NCBI GenBank assembly: GCA_017559445.1
Contig: JAFYSJ010000026.1
Span: 1-64,000 of the forward strand
DNA from: Clostridia bacterium
Lineage (GTDB): Bacteria; Bacillota; Clostridia; RGIG7378
Reading direction: 5' to 3'
DNA length: 64,000 nucleotides
Shown here: piece by piece, positions 50,134-59,087 of the stretch
Layout: each line of letters starts with the position of its first letter
Numbering within the stretch: position 1 is the stretch's first letter
The notes under the pieces: generated by a model
The model's input: the letters and a program-made list of their open reading frames with translations, nothing else
The model's database searches: none
What the model was told of the DNA's origin: nothing
Made by a program: the position numbers and the translations under genes

Positions 50134-51019
50134 GACATATATTTTGGCTGCATCCTTTGTGGTGGCATGTTCTGTAGGGATGTTTTTGATCTTAACTTCC
50201 GAAAGGACTGGAGACAAAAGACTTAAGACCTGGGACAGGAGATTTGTTAAGACTCGTGAGATTTTGGCCATGTGGGCCGTTGAATCTGGTAGGACTGTGA
50301 AGTCCTGGGAACTATGGGTTTGGTTGGCTGTGTCCGTTGCCCTTATGGTAGTTGGTTTTTTAGTTCCAGGTCTTGGGTTTGGGAATATCCCAATGGCCAT
50401 GGTTATTTCACCAATATTAGGAGCGGTTCCTTGGTTTGTCATAAGTGCAATTGGCAAAAGGACACAAAAGAACTTGCAATCCCATATGGAACACGCCATG
50501 GGACTGGTGACTAATAGCTATTTAAGGGTACAGGACATAATTGGGGCAATATCTGACAACATGAGTGAGTTTAGGGGATACACAGAAGTTCTGTTTAAGG
50601 AGTTTCTGACTCAGGTATCTCTTACAGATTCTAGCATTGCAGCATCTCTAGAAACCATGAGGGATAAGTCTACGAACACATATTTTAAGCAGTGGTGCAC
50701 AGTGCTTATTCAATGCATGGAGGACAGAGAACTTAGATTCATGTTGCCATCTATTGTGGCAGAAATGGCAGATAGCAGGGGAGTCATTATGGAGGCAGAT
50801 ACCATGATCAAAAAGGCTCAGAGAGACTACATAGTGATCTTGATAATTGCCTGTATGCAGCTACCTATTATTAGCCAGATCAATCCAGATTGGTACAGAA
50901 TTCTGACTACCACTACAGTAGGTCAGATATTAACTGCAGTTGTGTTTGGCGTCATGGCCATATGCACAGTGCAGGTATTTATGGTGGCAAGTAAGGTTCA
51001 AGGAGGTAGGAGCAAATGA
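50126..51019 (+). CDS. Tad pilus inner-membrane protein TadB-like (GspF family)
   Basis: 297 residues from the ATG at 50126 (RBS GGAGG), overlapping the end of the ATPase gene. An N-terminal helix at about 4-25, a helix pair at about 65-110 and one or more C-terminal helices near 225-295 flank a helical cytoplasmic T2SSF domain. It works with TadC as the membrane platform of the pilus. A longer in-frame reading from 50063 runs inside tadA and is rejected. Confidence 0.85.
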   Translation: MVKTYILAASFVVACSVGMFLILTSERTGDKRLKTWDRRFVKTREILAMWAVESGRTVKSWELWVWLAVSVALMVVGFLVPGLGFGNIPMAMVISPILGAVPWFVISAIGKRTQKNLQSHMEHAMGLVTNSYLRVQDIIGAISDNMSEFRGYTEVLFKEFLTQVSLTDSSIAASLETMRDKSTNTYFKQWCTVLIQCMEDRELRFMLPSIVAEMADSRGVIMEADTMIKKAQRDYIVILIIACMQLPIISQINPDWYRILTTTTVGQILTAVVFGVMAICTVQVFMVASKVQGGRSK

Positions 51020-51846
51020 TGGGAATTAAGTTGTTAGGGTTTGCGTTGTTATGTTCTGGTGGACTGTATTTGTTGGCCATAGGTATTAGAGAGGTGTACT
51101 TAGACAAGGTTAGATTGAATAACAGGGGCTTGTCTAGGTTCAAAGGAGCCCTACTGGGATTGGTCCTCCCAGATAGAGAGGGCAGAGAACACATGCAGCT
51201 CCAGCTTATGAGGCTTGGCATGGGTGAGTCCGTGGAGGAGTACTACTCATCTGTTTTAGCCAAGGTGGGGTTGTTGGGATTTGGAGCCTTGGCGGTTAGC
51301 TTTCTTTCGCCCGTACTGGGCTGTGTGATGTTGGTAGCTACCATTTTGCAGTGGTACGCCTCCATGGACAGGCTGCCCCAGTTGGTGAGGAGGAGAAACG
51401 AGGAGATCATGGCGGAGCTACCTCGTTTCATGAGGACTTTTGCTTATGGAATGCAATACGAAAAGGATATTTTGGCAATGTTGGAAACTTATTGCGATGT
51501 GGCAGGAGATGCCCTAAGGGGTGACTTGAAGCTGCTTATACAGAGCATGGGTAACAGTAATTATGAGGAGGCTTTGAGACAGTTTGACAAGGCCATTTCC
51601 ATTCCACAGCTTAGCAGATTTGTAAGTGCTCTGATCAGCATCCATAGAGGAGAGGATCAAACTTCAGTTTTGCTAGATATTACAGATGAGATTACCGCAA
51701 TGGAAAGGGAAAGGTTACGAGGTCAGATGATTAAGGTCCCAGACAAAATTCAGGCATTATCCATACCTGTGGTAATAGGAATCCTGGCACTGTATCTGTT
51801 CGTTATTGGAAGTAGCTTTATTGAAAGCATGAATATTTTATTTTAG
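51016..51846 (+). CDS. Tad pilus inner-membrane protein TadC-like (GspF family)
   Basis: 276 residues, overlapping TadB by 4 bases. A membrane helix at the N-terminus, helices at about 78-115 and a C-terminal pair near 245-272; the T2SSF core between (MAELPRFMRTFAYGMQYEKD, then GDLKLLIQSMGNSNYEEALRQ) matches TadC. Partner of TadB in the pilus platform. Confidence 0.85.
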   Translation: MMGIKLLGFALLCSGGLYLLAIGIREVYLDKVRLNNRGLSRFKGALLGLVLPDREGREHMQLQLMRLGMGESVEEYYSSVLAKVGLLGFGALAVSFLSPVLGCVMLVATILQWYASMDRLPQLVRRRNEEIMAELPRFMRTFAYGMQYEKDILAMLETYCDVAGDALRGDLKLLIQSMGNSNYEEALRQFDKAISIPQLSRFVSALISIHRGEDQTSVLLDITDEITAMERERLRGQMIKVPDKIQALSIPVVIGILALYLFVIGSSFIESMNILF

Positions 51847-51858
51847 GAGGCTTTGTTT

Positions 51859-52029
51859 ATGATGAATTATTTGCTTAAGAACGAGGACGGTAATGAGATT
51901 TTGGGCTTTGTTATTGTGGCCCTTATTACAACAGTTGTTGGTGGCGTTTTGCTTACAACATTTAGTGATGGAGCAAAGGGTATCTTTGATTCCTTGATCG
52001 CTAAGATTCAGGCAAAGATCGCATTCTAA
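51859..52029 (+). CDS. Putative Flp-type pilin (short)
   Basis: 56 residues: ATG at 51859 with RBS AGGAGG (a second ATG follows at once), TAA at 52027. A short charged leader MMNYLLKNEDG is followed by NEILGFVIVALITTVV, a hydrophobic helix, and ends IFDSLIAKIQAKIAF. The Gly before a Glu-containing hydrophobic stretch resembles class III prepilins, although the Glu is at +2 rather than +5 after the possible cleavage. It sits where flp is expected, right after tadC. Confidence 0.65.
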   Translation: MMNYLLKNEDGNEILGFVIVALITTVVGGVLLTTFSDGAKGIFDSLIAKIQAKIAF

Positions 52030-52046
52030 GTTAAAGGAGGCAGGGT

Positions 52047-52460
52047 ATGAGAGCAGTATTGGGAGACCAGAACGGAAGCGTGTATTTGGAATTAGCAGTA
52101 TGCATAGTGATTTTGTTTTCTGTGTTTGCAATGCTGCTCACTATCCCTCCTATATTTGTTTACAAGCAGAATATGGATAACGCTTGTAGACAAATTGCCA
52201 CCATGGCAGCTGAAACAGGAAGTGTGGGGACAACGGTTACTACGTATGCAAAGGATGTTTGTCGAGAATACAACATAGTTGGTGATGTAAGCTTTTCGGG
52301 ACAAATAGATGGCGAGAAGATTCAACTCAGAAACAAATTTACTACAGAACTTACATCTACGTACAGAATTAGAATAGGTAACCTTTTGGGTAAGGAAATA
52401 TCTATAGAGGTGCCATTAACTTCTAGAGTACACTCCATGGGCAGGAGGTATCTAAAGTGA
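52047..52460 (+). CDS. TadE-like pseudopilin, DUF4320-like
   Basis: 137 residues, RBS AAAGGAGG. Leader ...GDQNGSVYLE with Gly before a hydrophobic helix (LAVCIVILFSVFAMLLTI), then a soluble C-terminal part. The G-x-x-x-x-E pattern (GSVYLE) suits processing by the Tad prepilin peptidase encoded at 55812. Minor pseudopilin of the Flp system. The next gene overlaps by 4 bases. Confidence 0.72.
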   Translation: MRAVLGDQNGSVYLELAVCIVILFSVFAMLLTIPPIFVYKQNMDNACRQIATMAAETGSVGTTVTTYAKDVCREYNIVGDVSFSGQIDGEKIQLRNKFTTELTSTYRIRIGNLLGKEISIEVPLTSRVHSMGRRYLK

Positions 52461-52915
52461 GACGTAATGAAGATGGATCCATAACAATGTTAGCCTTGGC
52501 CATTGCATTTGGCGTAGCGCTTGTGATGGTGATTGTAATTGAGTTTTGTTACATTTTGACAGTTAGATCCCATTTGCAGGGAACCATGGATTCTACCTTG
52601 GAAACCACAGTGGAGTATTGGACCATGGACAATTACAGGCGTGATGAAGAACTGATTATTTCAGAGGAAGCGGCCATGGACAACTTTAGGGATATGCTGC
52701 AGGATGCCTTGGACATGGATAGAGATGGCTACAAGGTGGACGAAAAGGGTAACCTGGTGTGGAAATATGAAGAGGTTCAGTTTAAGTGTAGAGATAACGG
52801 TATTTGGGTAAAGGCTAAGGTAACTATTTGGCCTCTATTATTAAGAAATATATTAGGGGATATGGGTACGGAATTGGAACTTGAGACTAGAGCCTATATT
52901 AACTACAACAAGTGA
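52457..52915 (+). CDS. TadE/TadG-like pseudopilin
   Basis: 152 residues, GTG start overlapping the previous stop (GTGA). Leader MRRNEDGSITMLALAIAFG with Gly before the helix (about 8-34), then an acidic soluble part with a long helix and a C-terminal strand region. It appears to be a second pseudopilin of the pilus tip or base. No TadG-type VWA domain is seen. Confidence 0.65.
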   Translation: MRRNEDGSITMLALAIAFGVALVMVIVIEFCYILTVRSHLQGTMDSTLETTVEYWTMDNYRRDEELIISEEAAMDNFRDMLQDALDMDRDGYKVDEKGNLVWKYEEVQFKCRDNGIWVKAKVTIWPLLLRNILGDMGTELELETRAYINYNK

Positions 52916-52925
52916 GGATAAAAAG

Positions 52926-53930
52926 GTGAAGGATAGAAGATATATTGTGATAATGACGGTTCTCTTGTTGGTGACAGCTTTTGTAGGAGTTCTGGCAGTT
53001 GTGGAAGGACAAAAGGATTCTTTGACAGAGGATTTGCCGGGAACTTTAGTGCCAACTGCTACTGCAACAATTAGTGCTACGGAAGCGCCAAAAGTAGAAC
53101 CAACAGCGACTCCAACAGCTACTCCTTATGTGGAAGTTACGGCAACACCTACTGCTATGCCAATTGTTACGGAGACTCCATCTGTTACTCCTGTTGTTAT
53201 AGCGACACCTACAGCATCTCCCACGGCAACACCTAAGGCTACAACTACACCTAAACCAACGGCAACGCCTACTTCTGGGCCTACTATTACTCCAACTCCA
53301 AGACCTACAGTAGTTCCAACAGTAGCACCTACAAGTAGTCCTGAGGTGAATATTAGTAGTGTGTATGATTACGTTAAGAATTGCGGTTCCTATGGCACTC
53401 CTAGTGTATCTTCTCTTGGATATGTTGGATGTTATTTTCTCAAAAGTGCAGTCCCTAATTTGACAGATAATGGAATTTACTACGATAGCACATGGTATGT
53501 GTACATAGATCAGTATGAGGAAATGGAGGAGGGATACGATTGCTCCATTATTATGACCTCTTTTGGCAAGGAAACTAGAGATCAGGTCCTTGAACTTCTT
53601 AAGGTTGTTTACCCTACAGGATACGCAGAGGTAATGGATCTAGTTGTTAAGGCTTTGAGACAGGAAATTTGGGAGTACAGGTGGGGGTATTCAAACGAAA
53701 CACCTACTGCTGGAACCATGGGTGTTAGGTACATAGATGGTAGGGAAGTGTACATAGTCATGAGAAACGATCTGGCTAACTTAACTATCCACATTAAGGA
53801 TAAGGGAGTGGTTAATCCTGTAGTGTCCCAGTCTTGGCCACAGGAGACGGTAGATTATTGGACATCCCATGGAACAGGGAATGCTGACGATGCTTTTTCT
53901 ATATGGTTTAGAAAGGAGTACGGATTGTGA
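52926..53930 (+). CDS. Membrane-anchored surface protein with Thr/Pro-rich linker
   Basis: 334 residues from a GTG at 52926 (GAGG 8 bases before). Short cytoplasmic start KDRRY, membrane helix about 6-26, then about 100 residues dominated by TPTAT/PTA repeats (about 40-140), and a folded C-terminal domain (about 150-334) with aromatic and acidic residues. Thr/Pro-rich stalks of this kind extend domains from the cell surface and are often glycosylated. The domain is unassigned; location within the Tad operon suggests an adhesin or accessory pilus component. Confidence 0.6.
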   Translation: MKDRRYIVIMTVLLLVTAFVGVLAVVEGQKDSLTEDLPGTLVPTATATISATEAPKVEPTATPTATPYVEVTATPTAMPIVTETPSVTPVVIATPTASPTATPKATTTPKPTATPTSGPTITPTPRPTVVPTVAPTSSPEVNISSVYDYVKNCGSYGTPSVSSLGYVGCYFLKSAVPNLTDNGIYYDSTWYVYIDQYEEMEEGYDCSIIMTSFGKETRDQVLELLKVVYPTGYAEVMDLVVKALRQEIWEYRWGYSNETPTAGTMGVRYIDGREVYIVMRNDLANLTIHIKDKGVVNPVVSQSWPQETVDYWTSHGTGNADDAFSIWFRKEYGL

Positions 53931-55837
53931 AAAGTAAGTTGTGGTTGCTGATTTTCGCAGGGTTAGTGCTAGCGGCACTAGTGATTCCTAGCAAAGCTTC
54001 GGCAGAGTCTCTAACATTGTACGGACTAAGTGTTAAGGTTACAGATTCTGTAGGTGTGGTTTCGGGAGGTGGCACTTTGTCATATGCTTCTTTTCCGCAA
54101 ACTTTTTATATAACAGCATCTTCCACAGAGTTGGGATCTAAAATCACCATTGAGGTAACTAGTCCTCAAGGGAAAACGGTGACAGCTAATAAGTTTACTG
54201 TTAGCAATAGCAACGAAACAGGAACATATATAATAACTGCCAAGACAGAGGGTGGAGCCATTAAGAAAATGGCGGTCCACATTAAATACGAAGTAAAGGC
54301 GGATAGCAGTTCGGATTACAAGTACAGGACAGTAGCATTACAAATAGCGTCTATTTCTCTTAATGGCAAGACGGTTATGTCTGGACTTAGTACAAGAGTA
54401 GGCTTAATTGGTGGTGCCGCATTGGATCCCAGTGCGGAAAATACATTATCTAAGCTAATTAACAAGACAGATGGCGAAACGTATACGCTGCATGGAAGCC
54501 TGGTGGTGGAAGTTTATACATCCAAGGGTGTTGTGGGAACATATGTGGTCGATAAGGATTGGAATAGACTAGTTTCGGACTATGAGTGGATACCTAAGAC
54601 CTTAGATGCCTTCAGGACCATGAAGGAAGCAAGTACAGTTTACCAAGCTCCGAGAAAAGTTCAGACCATAATTCAGTGGAGAGATGTGACAAACGATGTT
54701 GTTATACTGGATTCCATAACCAATAACGACATAATTAAGGCCAACGAATGGGTCAAAATGTCTGCTTATATTAACGATGCAGATATAGACGACGAATATA
54801 AGCATGTTTCCACTGGTTATATCAATAAATATGCAGATGGAACTATTGAAGAGATTATTTCTGGTTCAGCAGTTAAAAAAGTTGTTTATTGCTATAGCCA
54901 TATGGATAGCGTCACAGTTGTTTTTGATTATATTAGACCGAATCAGAGGGACATGTATGTGCAAGGGCCTGGCAAACAGTCTTACCCAGAGGATGAAGAT
55001 GTGGTTACATGGGTGACGATCCATCTGCAGGGAAAAGAGATTTTACCTTCGGACAAAGTTAAGGTTGTTATTGAAATTGCAGAGCTTGGTTACAAGTATG
55101 AGACAGGCATTATTTGCACAGAAAATGGATCTGTGAAGGTTCCTTTTAAGTGGCATACGCCTACGGTTACAGCCACTAGAAATGTGAGCATTAAGGCGAC
55201 AGTTAATGAGGATAGGACTGTGATGGAGGAGAGCTATGTTAATAATACGCTTACCTTTGTGGCTGAAGTCCAAAACATGTCCTACGTAAAGCCCAAGGAG
55301 AACAAGGAGTCTTATCCAGTTGCACCTAGTAGGGATACGAATTCTACTATTACATGGACAGAACTTAGGTACGAAGATGGAAAGCTTGTAACTAAGGAGT
55401 TCTATGTAACATTGGATGTGGAAGTGAATGTGGACTATACCACTAAGACTAAGGGGTATATAAGGAGCGGTTACGGTTTCACAATGGATGTGAAATACAA
55501 TATACGAACAAATTACGATAATCCAAATCTAATTACGGATTGTCAGATAGCTAAGGTGACGCTGCCACAGTATACTTATTGGAAATTCGTATATTTAGAG
55601 CGAAAGAGTAGTTCACAGTGGCAATTTTCACGCCATGCTGATTCCCCAGAAGGGTATAGAAAGGAATACGTTCCAGTTTGGTGGGATGATGACGAGCCTT
55701 ATGAGATTCAGGTTATGTGTGGAGAACTTTATACACCTGGGGGAGTATTAAATGTTTGGCTAACTTCAAATCAGGATAGCCAGCTTAGACTAAATATAGA
55801 AGGGAGCATGTATGACGATGATCACATCGGTTTTTGA
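53927..55837 (+). CDS. Secreted Tad-locus surface protein with Ig-like domains
   Basis: 636 residues, GTG start overlapping the previous stop. A classic signal peptide at 1-26 (KSKLWLLIFAGLVLAALVIP, then SKASAE). The mature part is strand-rich, with repeated Ig- or CARDB-like segments (about 35-120, 270-360, 365-440) and a C-terminal domain with WDDDEPYEIQ. No LPXTG or membrane anchor at the end, so it may be held by the pilus or secreted. Likely an adhesin or tip protein; unnamed family. Confidence 0.6.
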   Translation: MKSKLWLLIFAGLVLAALVIPSKASAESLTLYGLSVKVTDSVGVVSGGGTLSYASFPQTFYITASSTELGSKITIEVTSPQGKTVTANKFTVSNSNETGTYIITAKTEGGAIKKMAVHIKYEVKADSSSDYKYRTVALQIASISLNGKTVMSGLSTRVGLIGGAALDPSAENTLSKLINKTDGETYTLHGSLVVEVYTSKGVVGTYVVDKDWNRLVSDYEWIPKTLDAFRTMKEASTVYQAPRKVQTIIQWRDVTNDVVILDSITNNDIIKANEWVKMSAYINDADIDDEYKHVSTGYINKYADGTIEEIISGSAVKKVVYCYSHMDSVTVVFDYIRPNQRDMYVQGPGKQSYPEDEDVVTWVTIHLQGKEILPSDKVKVVIEIAELGYKYETGIICTENGSVKVPFKWHTPTVTATRNVSIKATVNEDRTVMEESYVNNTLTFVAEVQNMSYVKPKENKESYPVAPSRDTNSTITWTELRYEDGKLVTKEFYVTLDVEVNVDYTTKTKGYIRSGYGFTMDVKYNIRTNYDNPNLITDCQIAKVTLPQYTYWKFVYLERKSSSQWQFSRHADSPEGYRKEYVPVWWDDDEPYEIQVMCGELYTPGGVLNVWLTSNQDSQLRLNIEGSMYDDDHIGF

Positions 55838-56330
55838 TTCAGTAGTAGCTACAGCAATTACAGTTGTAATGTCATGGATTACAAGGGAAGATAACAAGAC
55901 TCGCAAAATTAAGAACAACAAGGTATTGTGGATTGCAATTTTTGGAATTGTTTACAGAGTAGTTGCTCAGGTTGAGTGGATAGTGGGTAGAGACCATTCC
56001 AGTTTGATTAAAATGTTAGAACCTACTATTGAGGGCCTTTTGGGTATGATTGTTGTTGCTTTGCCCATGCTGATATTAGCAACGAAGTTTAATGTGCCTA
56101 TTGGTGGGGGAGATATTAAACTAACAGGTGCCTTGGGTATATATGTTGGATGGCAGGGAAGTGTGATTATCCTTCTAGCCTCCTGTGTTTCTGCAATTGT
56201 TGTGTACGCTGTAAAAGCAGCAAAAAATCCAGGAACAGTAGGTCTTAGGACATCTATTCCCATGGCTTTATATACTCAAATTGGTTATATCTTTGTGTTG
56301 GTGCTTAAACTTGTTGAAATACTGCTTTAA
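55812..56330 (+). CDS. Prepilin peptidase, A24/TadV-CpaA type
   Basis: 172 residues, overlapping the preceding CDS by 26 bases. Aspartate peptidase signatures: first Asp in TREDNKTRKIKNN (D27) and GGGD (98-101) in PIGGGDIKLTGALG. About five or six helices. It cleaves the leader of the Flp pilin and pseudopilins. Lacks the N-methylation domain of longer PilD enzymes, as usual for TadV. It ends 26 bases into the convergent gene at 56305. Confidence 0.9.
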   Translation: MTMITSVFDSVVATAITVVMSWITREDNKTRKIKNNKVLWIAIFGIVYRVVAQVEWIVGRDHSSLIKMLEPTIEGLLGMIVVALPMLILATKFNVPIGGGDIKLTGALGIYVGWQGSVIILLASCVSAIVVYAVKAAKNPGTVGLRTSIPMALYTQIGYIFVLVLKLVEILL

Positions 56331-57147
56331 GAGAAAGGAAGTTAAGTCCTAATAGTATAAGTATTAAAATAGCTGCAATGGGTCCCATGGTTGTTAAAGG
56401 GAATGCCATAAAGGTAAGGATTCCAAGGATGAATTGGAACAGCAAGCATCTCAAGGCTAGGCCACAGTAAAATGCATCCATGGCTTCGGTGAGGTGCCTG
56501 GCAGAATTAATATAGATTTTGCATGCTTCTGCTGCAGAGTTAAACCTTTGGTTATCGTAATAGACGCAGGCGGGTGAACCTTGAGAATCAGTGCCATTTG
56601 GCACAAGCACGCAATCTGCTTCGTCTAAAGCCTTATCTACAGGATATCTGTCAAAGGCAACAGTAACTACCTTGCCCATGGCAAGTCGGCGAAGTATATA
56701 GTTGGAGGATTGTTCCTTAGTAATATTGCAGAAGAATTCTCCAATTAACTTGGCCTCGCATTTTCCTTCTATATGATCCATGGGGAGGTAGGAAAGGTAA
56801 ATAACCCTTTGGTTAAAATCTGTGTCATCTGAGATTGTATCTACAAAGATGTTGTTTGTGTTTGCGGCAGATTCTAATGCGTACATAGAGACCTGAGAGA
56901 GTCCCTCTCTAGCAAGATAGTCATTAATTCTCTTATCTATGCCCCAAAATCTGGAATTAAGGAAGTAGAGTAGTGATACTGTAAATACGGCCGAACCTGC
57001 AATTAGCCCCTGCTTTGCGGAGAAATTAATCCAGTAATTAATACCACTATATATAGAAAGGACAAGTGAAATGAAAAAGTACACAGTAGAATATATCTTG
57101 TTTGGAGCCATATGATGTTTTCTAAATAGGTATTGAATTGTGTACAT
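56305..57147 (-). CDS. Hypothetical membrane protein (four helices)
   Basis: 280 residues on the minus strand, RBS GAAGGAAAA. Two helices near the N-terminus (about 20-40 and 48-65) and two near the C-terminus (about 232-276) flank a soluble loop of about 165 residues. The loop ends in DEADCVLVPNGTDSQG... AAEACKIYINSARH, vaguely like the end of a P-type ATPase phosphorylation domain, but the DKTG motif is absent. Not recognised. It converges with, and overlaps by 26 bases, the prepilin peptidase gene. Confidence 0.5.
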   Translation of the reverse strand: MYTIQYLFRKHHMAPNKIYSTVYFFISLVLSIYSGINYWINFSAKQGLIAGSAVFTVSLLYFLNSRFWGIDKRINDYLAREGLSQVSMYALESAANTNNIFVDTISDDTDFNQRVIYLSYLPMDHIEGKCEAKLIGEFFCNITKEQSSNYILRRLAMGKVVTVAFDRYPVDKALDEADCVLVPNGTDSQGSPACVYYDNQRFNSAAEACKIYINSARHLTEAMDAFYCGLALRCLLFQFILGILTFMAFPLTTMGPIAAILILILLGLNFLSLKAVFQQV

Positions 57148-57218
57148 AAAAAATTTTCCTTCAAATTATCTACATTCTGCATTTATGGTAGAACTGGCTT
57201 TTCTTTATGTCAAGTTTG

Positions 57219-57247
57219 TTGAATTGCAAAAAATGCGGTGATATACT
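57219..57247 (+). promoter_or_regulatory. Promoter of the PTS IIC-like gene
   Basis: TTGAAT (57219-57224), 17-base spacer, TATACT (57242-57247), 33 bases before the start codon; an ACGGAGG RBS lies between. Confidence 0.6.
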
Positions 57248-57279
57248 GACGAAAAATTAAAAACGGAGGTATTACCAAA

Positions 57280-58338
57280 ATGGCAAAAGCTAGGGGTAGC
57301 AGTAATAAAGCCGGTATTTTTGGTCGTATATTTGACAGGTATTTCGTTAAAGCAATGAGTTTTATGGCTCAGGGTTTGTTCGCATCCTTGATCATCGGAC
57401 TTATTATTAGCCAGTTAGCTAAGATCCCGTATCTTGGATTCCTTTCTTCTATTGGTGCTCATTTAGGTGCATCTTCTCCTGTAATTGGTGCAGCGATTGG
57501 TGCAGCTATTGCATATGGTTTCCAGTGCAAGGGACTTGTAGTATTTTCTTCCATTGCAGCAGGTGCCATTGGATATGCAGCAGGTGGTCCTTTGGGCGCA
57601 TACCTTGCAGGCGTAGTTGGCGCAGAGATTGGTAACTTGGTAGCAGGTAGAACTAAGTTGGATATCGTAGTTACACCTTTTGTAACTATTGTTTCCGGTG
57701 GTTTTGTTGGTATTCTGGTTGGACCTTATTTCCAGAGTTTCATGAGCTGGCTCGGCACAGTTATTGGTAACGCCACAGAGATGAATCCTTTTATCATGGG
57801 CATTACAGTTGCTGTTTTGGTAGGTCTTGCTCTTACAGCTCCTATTAGTAGCGCAGCCCTTTGTATCTCACTTTGGGGCAGTGTAAATATGACAAGTGGT
57901 ATGCTTTTGGCAGCAGGTGCAGCAGCAGTAGGATGTAGCGCACAGATGATTGGTTTCGCAGTTGCTAGCCGCAAGGATAACAGCGTAGGCGGATTCCTTT
58001 CTCAGGCACTTGGTACATCTATGCTCCAGATTGGTAACATTATGAAGCATCCCCAGATACTTATTGCTCCCACATTGGCAGGCGCAATTTTGGGACCTGT
58101 TTCTACATGCTTGCTTAAGATGACAAATACAGCTACTGGTGCTGGTATGGGTACATCTGGTCTCGTTGGTCAGTTTGGTGCCTTTGCAGCAATGAGTGCT
58201 TCTACAAATAACTGGATTGTTTTGGCAGAAATTGTTATTATGCACATTGTTGCTCCTGCAGCATTGACTCTTCTTATTGATGGAGCATTGCGTAAGGCAG
58301 GTTGGATTAAACCAGGATATATGTGTATTGAGAAGTGA
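57280..58338 (+). CDS. PTS-type membrane transporter, EIIC-2 family
   Basis: 352 residues, about nine helices very rich in Gly and Ala (GAAIGAAIAYGF, GAYLAGVVGAEIG, TAPISSAALC). The pattern fits the EIIC_2 (PTS_EIIC type) family of integral permeases lacking fused EIIA/B parts. These are annotated as PTS sugar transporter subunit IIC, with unknown substrates. It is followed at once by a QueG-like Fe-S protein gene; the functional link is unclear. Confidence 0.72.
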   Translation: MAKARGSSNKAGIFGRIFDRYFVKAMSFMAQGLFASLIIGLIISQLAKIPYLGFLSSIGAHLGASSPVIGAAIGAAIAYGFQCKGLVVFSSIAAGAIGYAAGGPLGAYLAGVVGAEIGNLVAGRTKLDIVVTPFVTIVSGGFVGILVGPYFQSFMSWLGTVIGNATEMNPFIMGITVAVLVGLALTAPISSAALCISLWGSVNMTSGMLLAAGAAAVGCSAQMIGFAVASRKDNSVGGFLSQALGTSMLQIGNIMKHPQILIAPTLAGAILGPVSTCLLKMTNTATGAGMGTSGLVGQFGAFAAMSASTNNWIVLAEIVIMHIVAPAALTLLIDGALRKAGWIKPGYMCIEK

Positions 58339-58340
58339 GT

Positions 58341-59045
58341 ATGAGTTTTACAGATAGATTGCAGAATATTGCCACAGACATGGGCGCAGACCTTTTCGCT
58401 ATTTCCTATGTTGGAAATGCTGTGGATCCAGATTTAGTTTCATTGCCTAATTGTATAACTGTTGGAGTGCATCTGTCAGACTTCCTTATTTCAGGGATTA
58501 TGGATGGTCCTACCTATACATATTTTCAGCATTACAGGACAGTAAACACACTTATCGACCAGATCACTACTAGATTGGTTATCGAACTCCAGAGAAAGGG
58601 TTACATGGCATGTGCTATTCCCGCATCTCAGTCTGTTAAGGATAGGCCTGGAGACTACAGAGGAGTGTTTCCACACAAGACTGGTGCAGTTCATGGAGGA
58701 CTTGGTTGGATTGGTAGAAATGGCTTGCTCATAACAGAGCAGTATGGTCCATCTGTTAGATTTGGTTCAGTTCTTACTAATGCGCCTTTTGAAGAAGCAG
58801 TAGACAGAAGTGATGAAATGGCCAAGTTGGCAGTTAAGAATTGTGGAGACTGTTTCTTGTGCAAGGAGAACTGCCCATCTGGTGCTATTCAGGGAGGCCT
58901 TTGGCAGCCTGGTGTGCCTAGAGATGAGCTGGTTAATGCAGACACATGTTCTACACATATGACCAAGGCATATGGTCACATTGGCAGAGGGTCCGTATGT
59001 GGTAGATGCATTGCAGTATGTCCCTTTGCTAACACAAAAGTATAG
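58341..59045 (+). CDS. Epoxyqueuosine reductase-like double-cluster Fe-S protein
   Basis: 234 residues from the ATG at 58341; a GTG at 58335 is an alternative that overlaps the upstream stop. C-terminal two [4Fe-4S] motifs: CGDCFLCKENCPSG (about 168-181) and CGRCIAVCP (about 221-229). Upstream, KTGAVHGGLGWIGRNGLLI corresponds to the conserved cobalamin-contact segment of QueG. It is much shorter than QueG (about 235 against 380), lacking the C-terminal HEAT-like repeat; such short forms are common and their role is open. Confidence 0.75.
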   Translation: MSFTDRLQNIATDMGADLFAISYVGNAVDPDLVSLPNCITVGVHLSDFLISGIMDGPTYTYFQHYRTVNTLIDQITTRLVIELQRKGYMACAIPASQSVKDRPGDYRGVFPHKTGAVHGGLGWIGRNGLLITEQYGPSVRFGSVLTNAPFEEAVDRSDEMAKLAVKNCGDCFLCKENCPSGAIQGGLWQPGVPRDELVNADTCSTHMTKAYGHIGRGSVCGRCIAVCPFANTKV

Positions 59046-59052
59046 AAAATAA

Positions 59053-59087
59053 GACAGCAGTTAAGGTTAACCTAGCTGCTGTTTAGT
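59053..59087. terminator. Bidirectional terminator-like hairpin between convergent genes
   Basis: ACAGCAG (59054-59060) pairs with CTGCTGT (59076-59082), with the palindrome AGGTTAACCT in the loop. T-rich on both sides. It serves the QueG-like gene and the convergent SDR gene. Confidence 0.7.
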
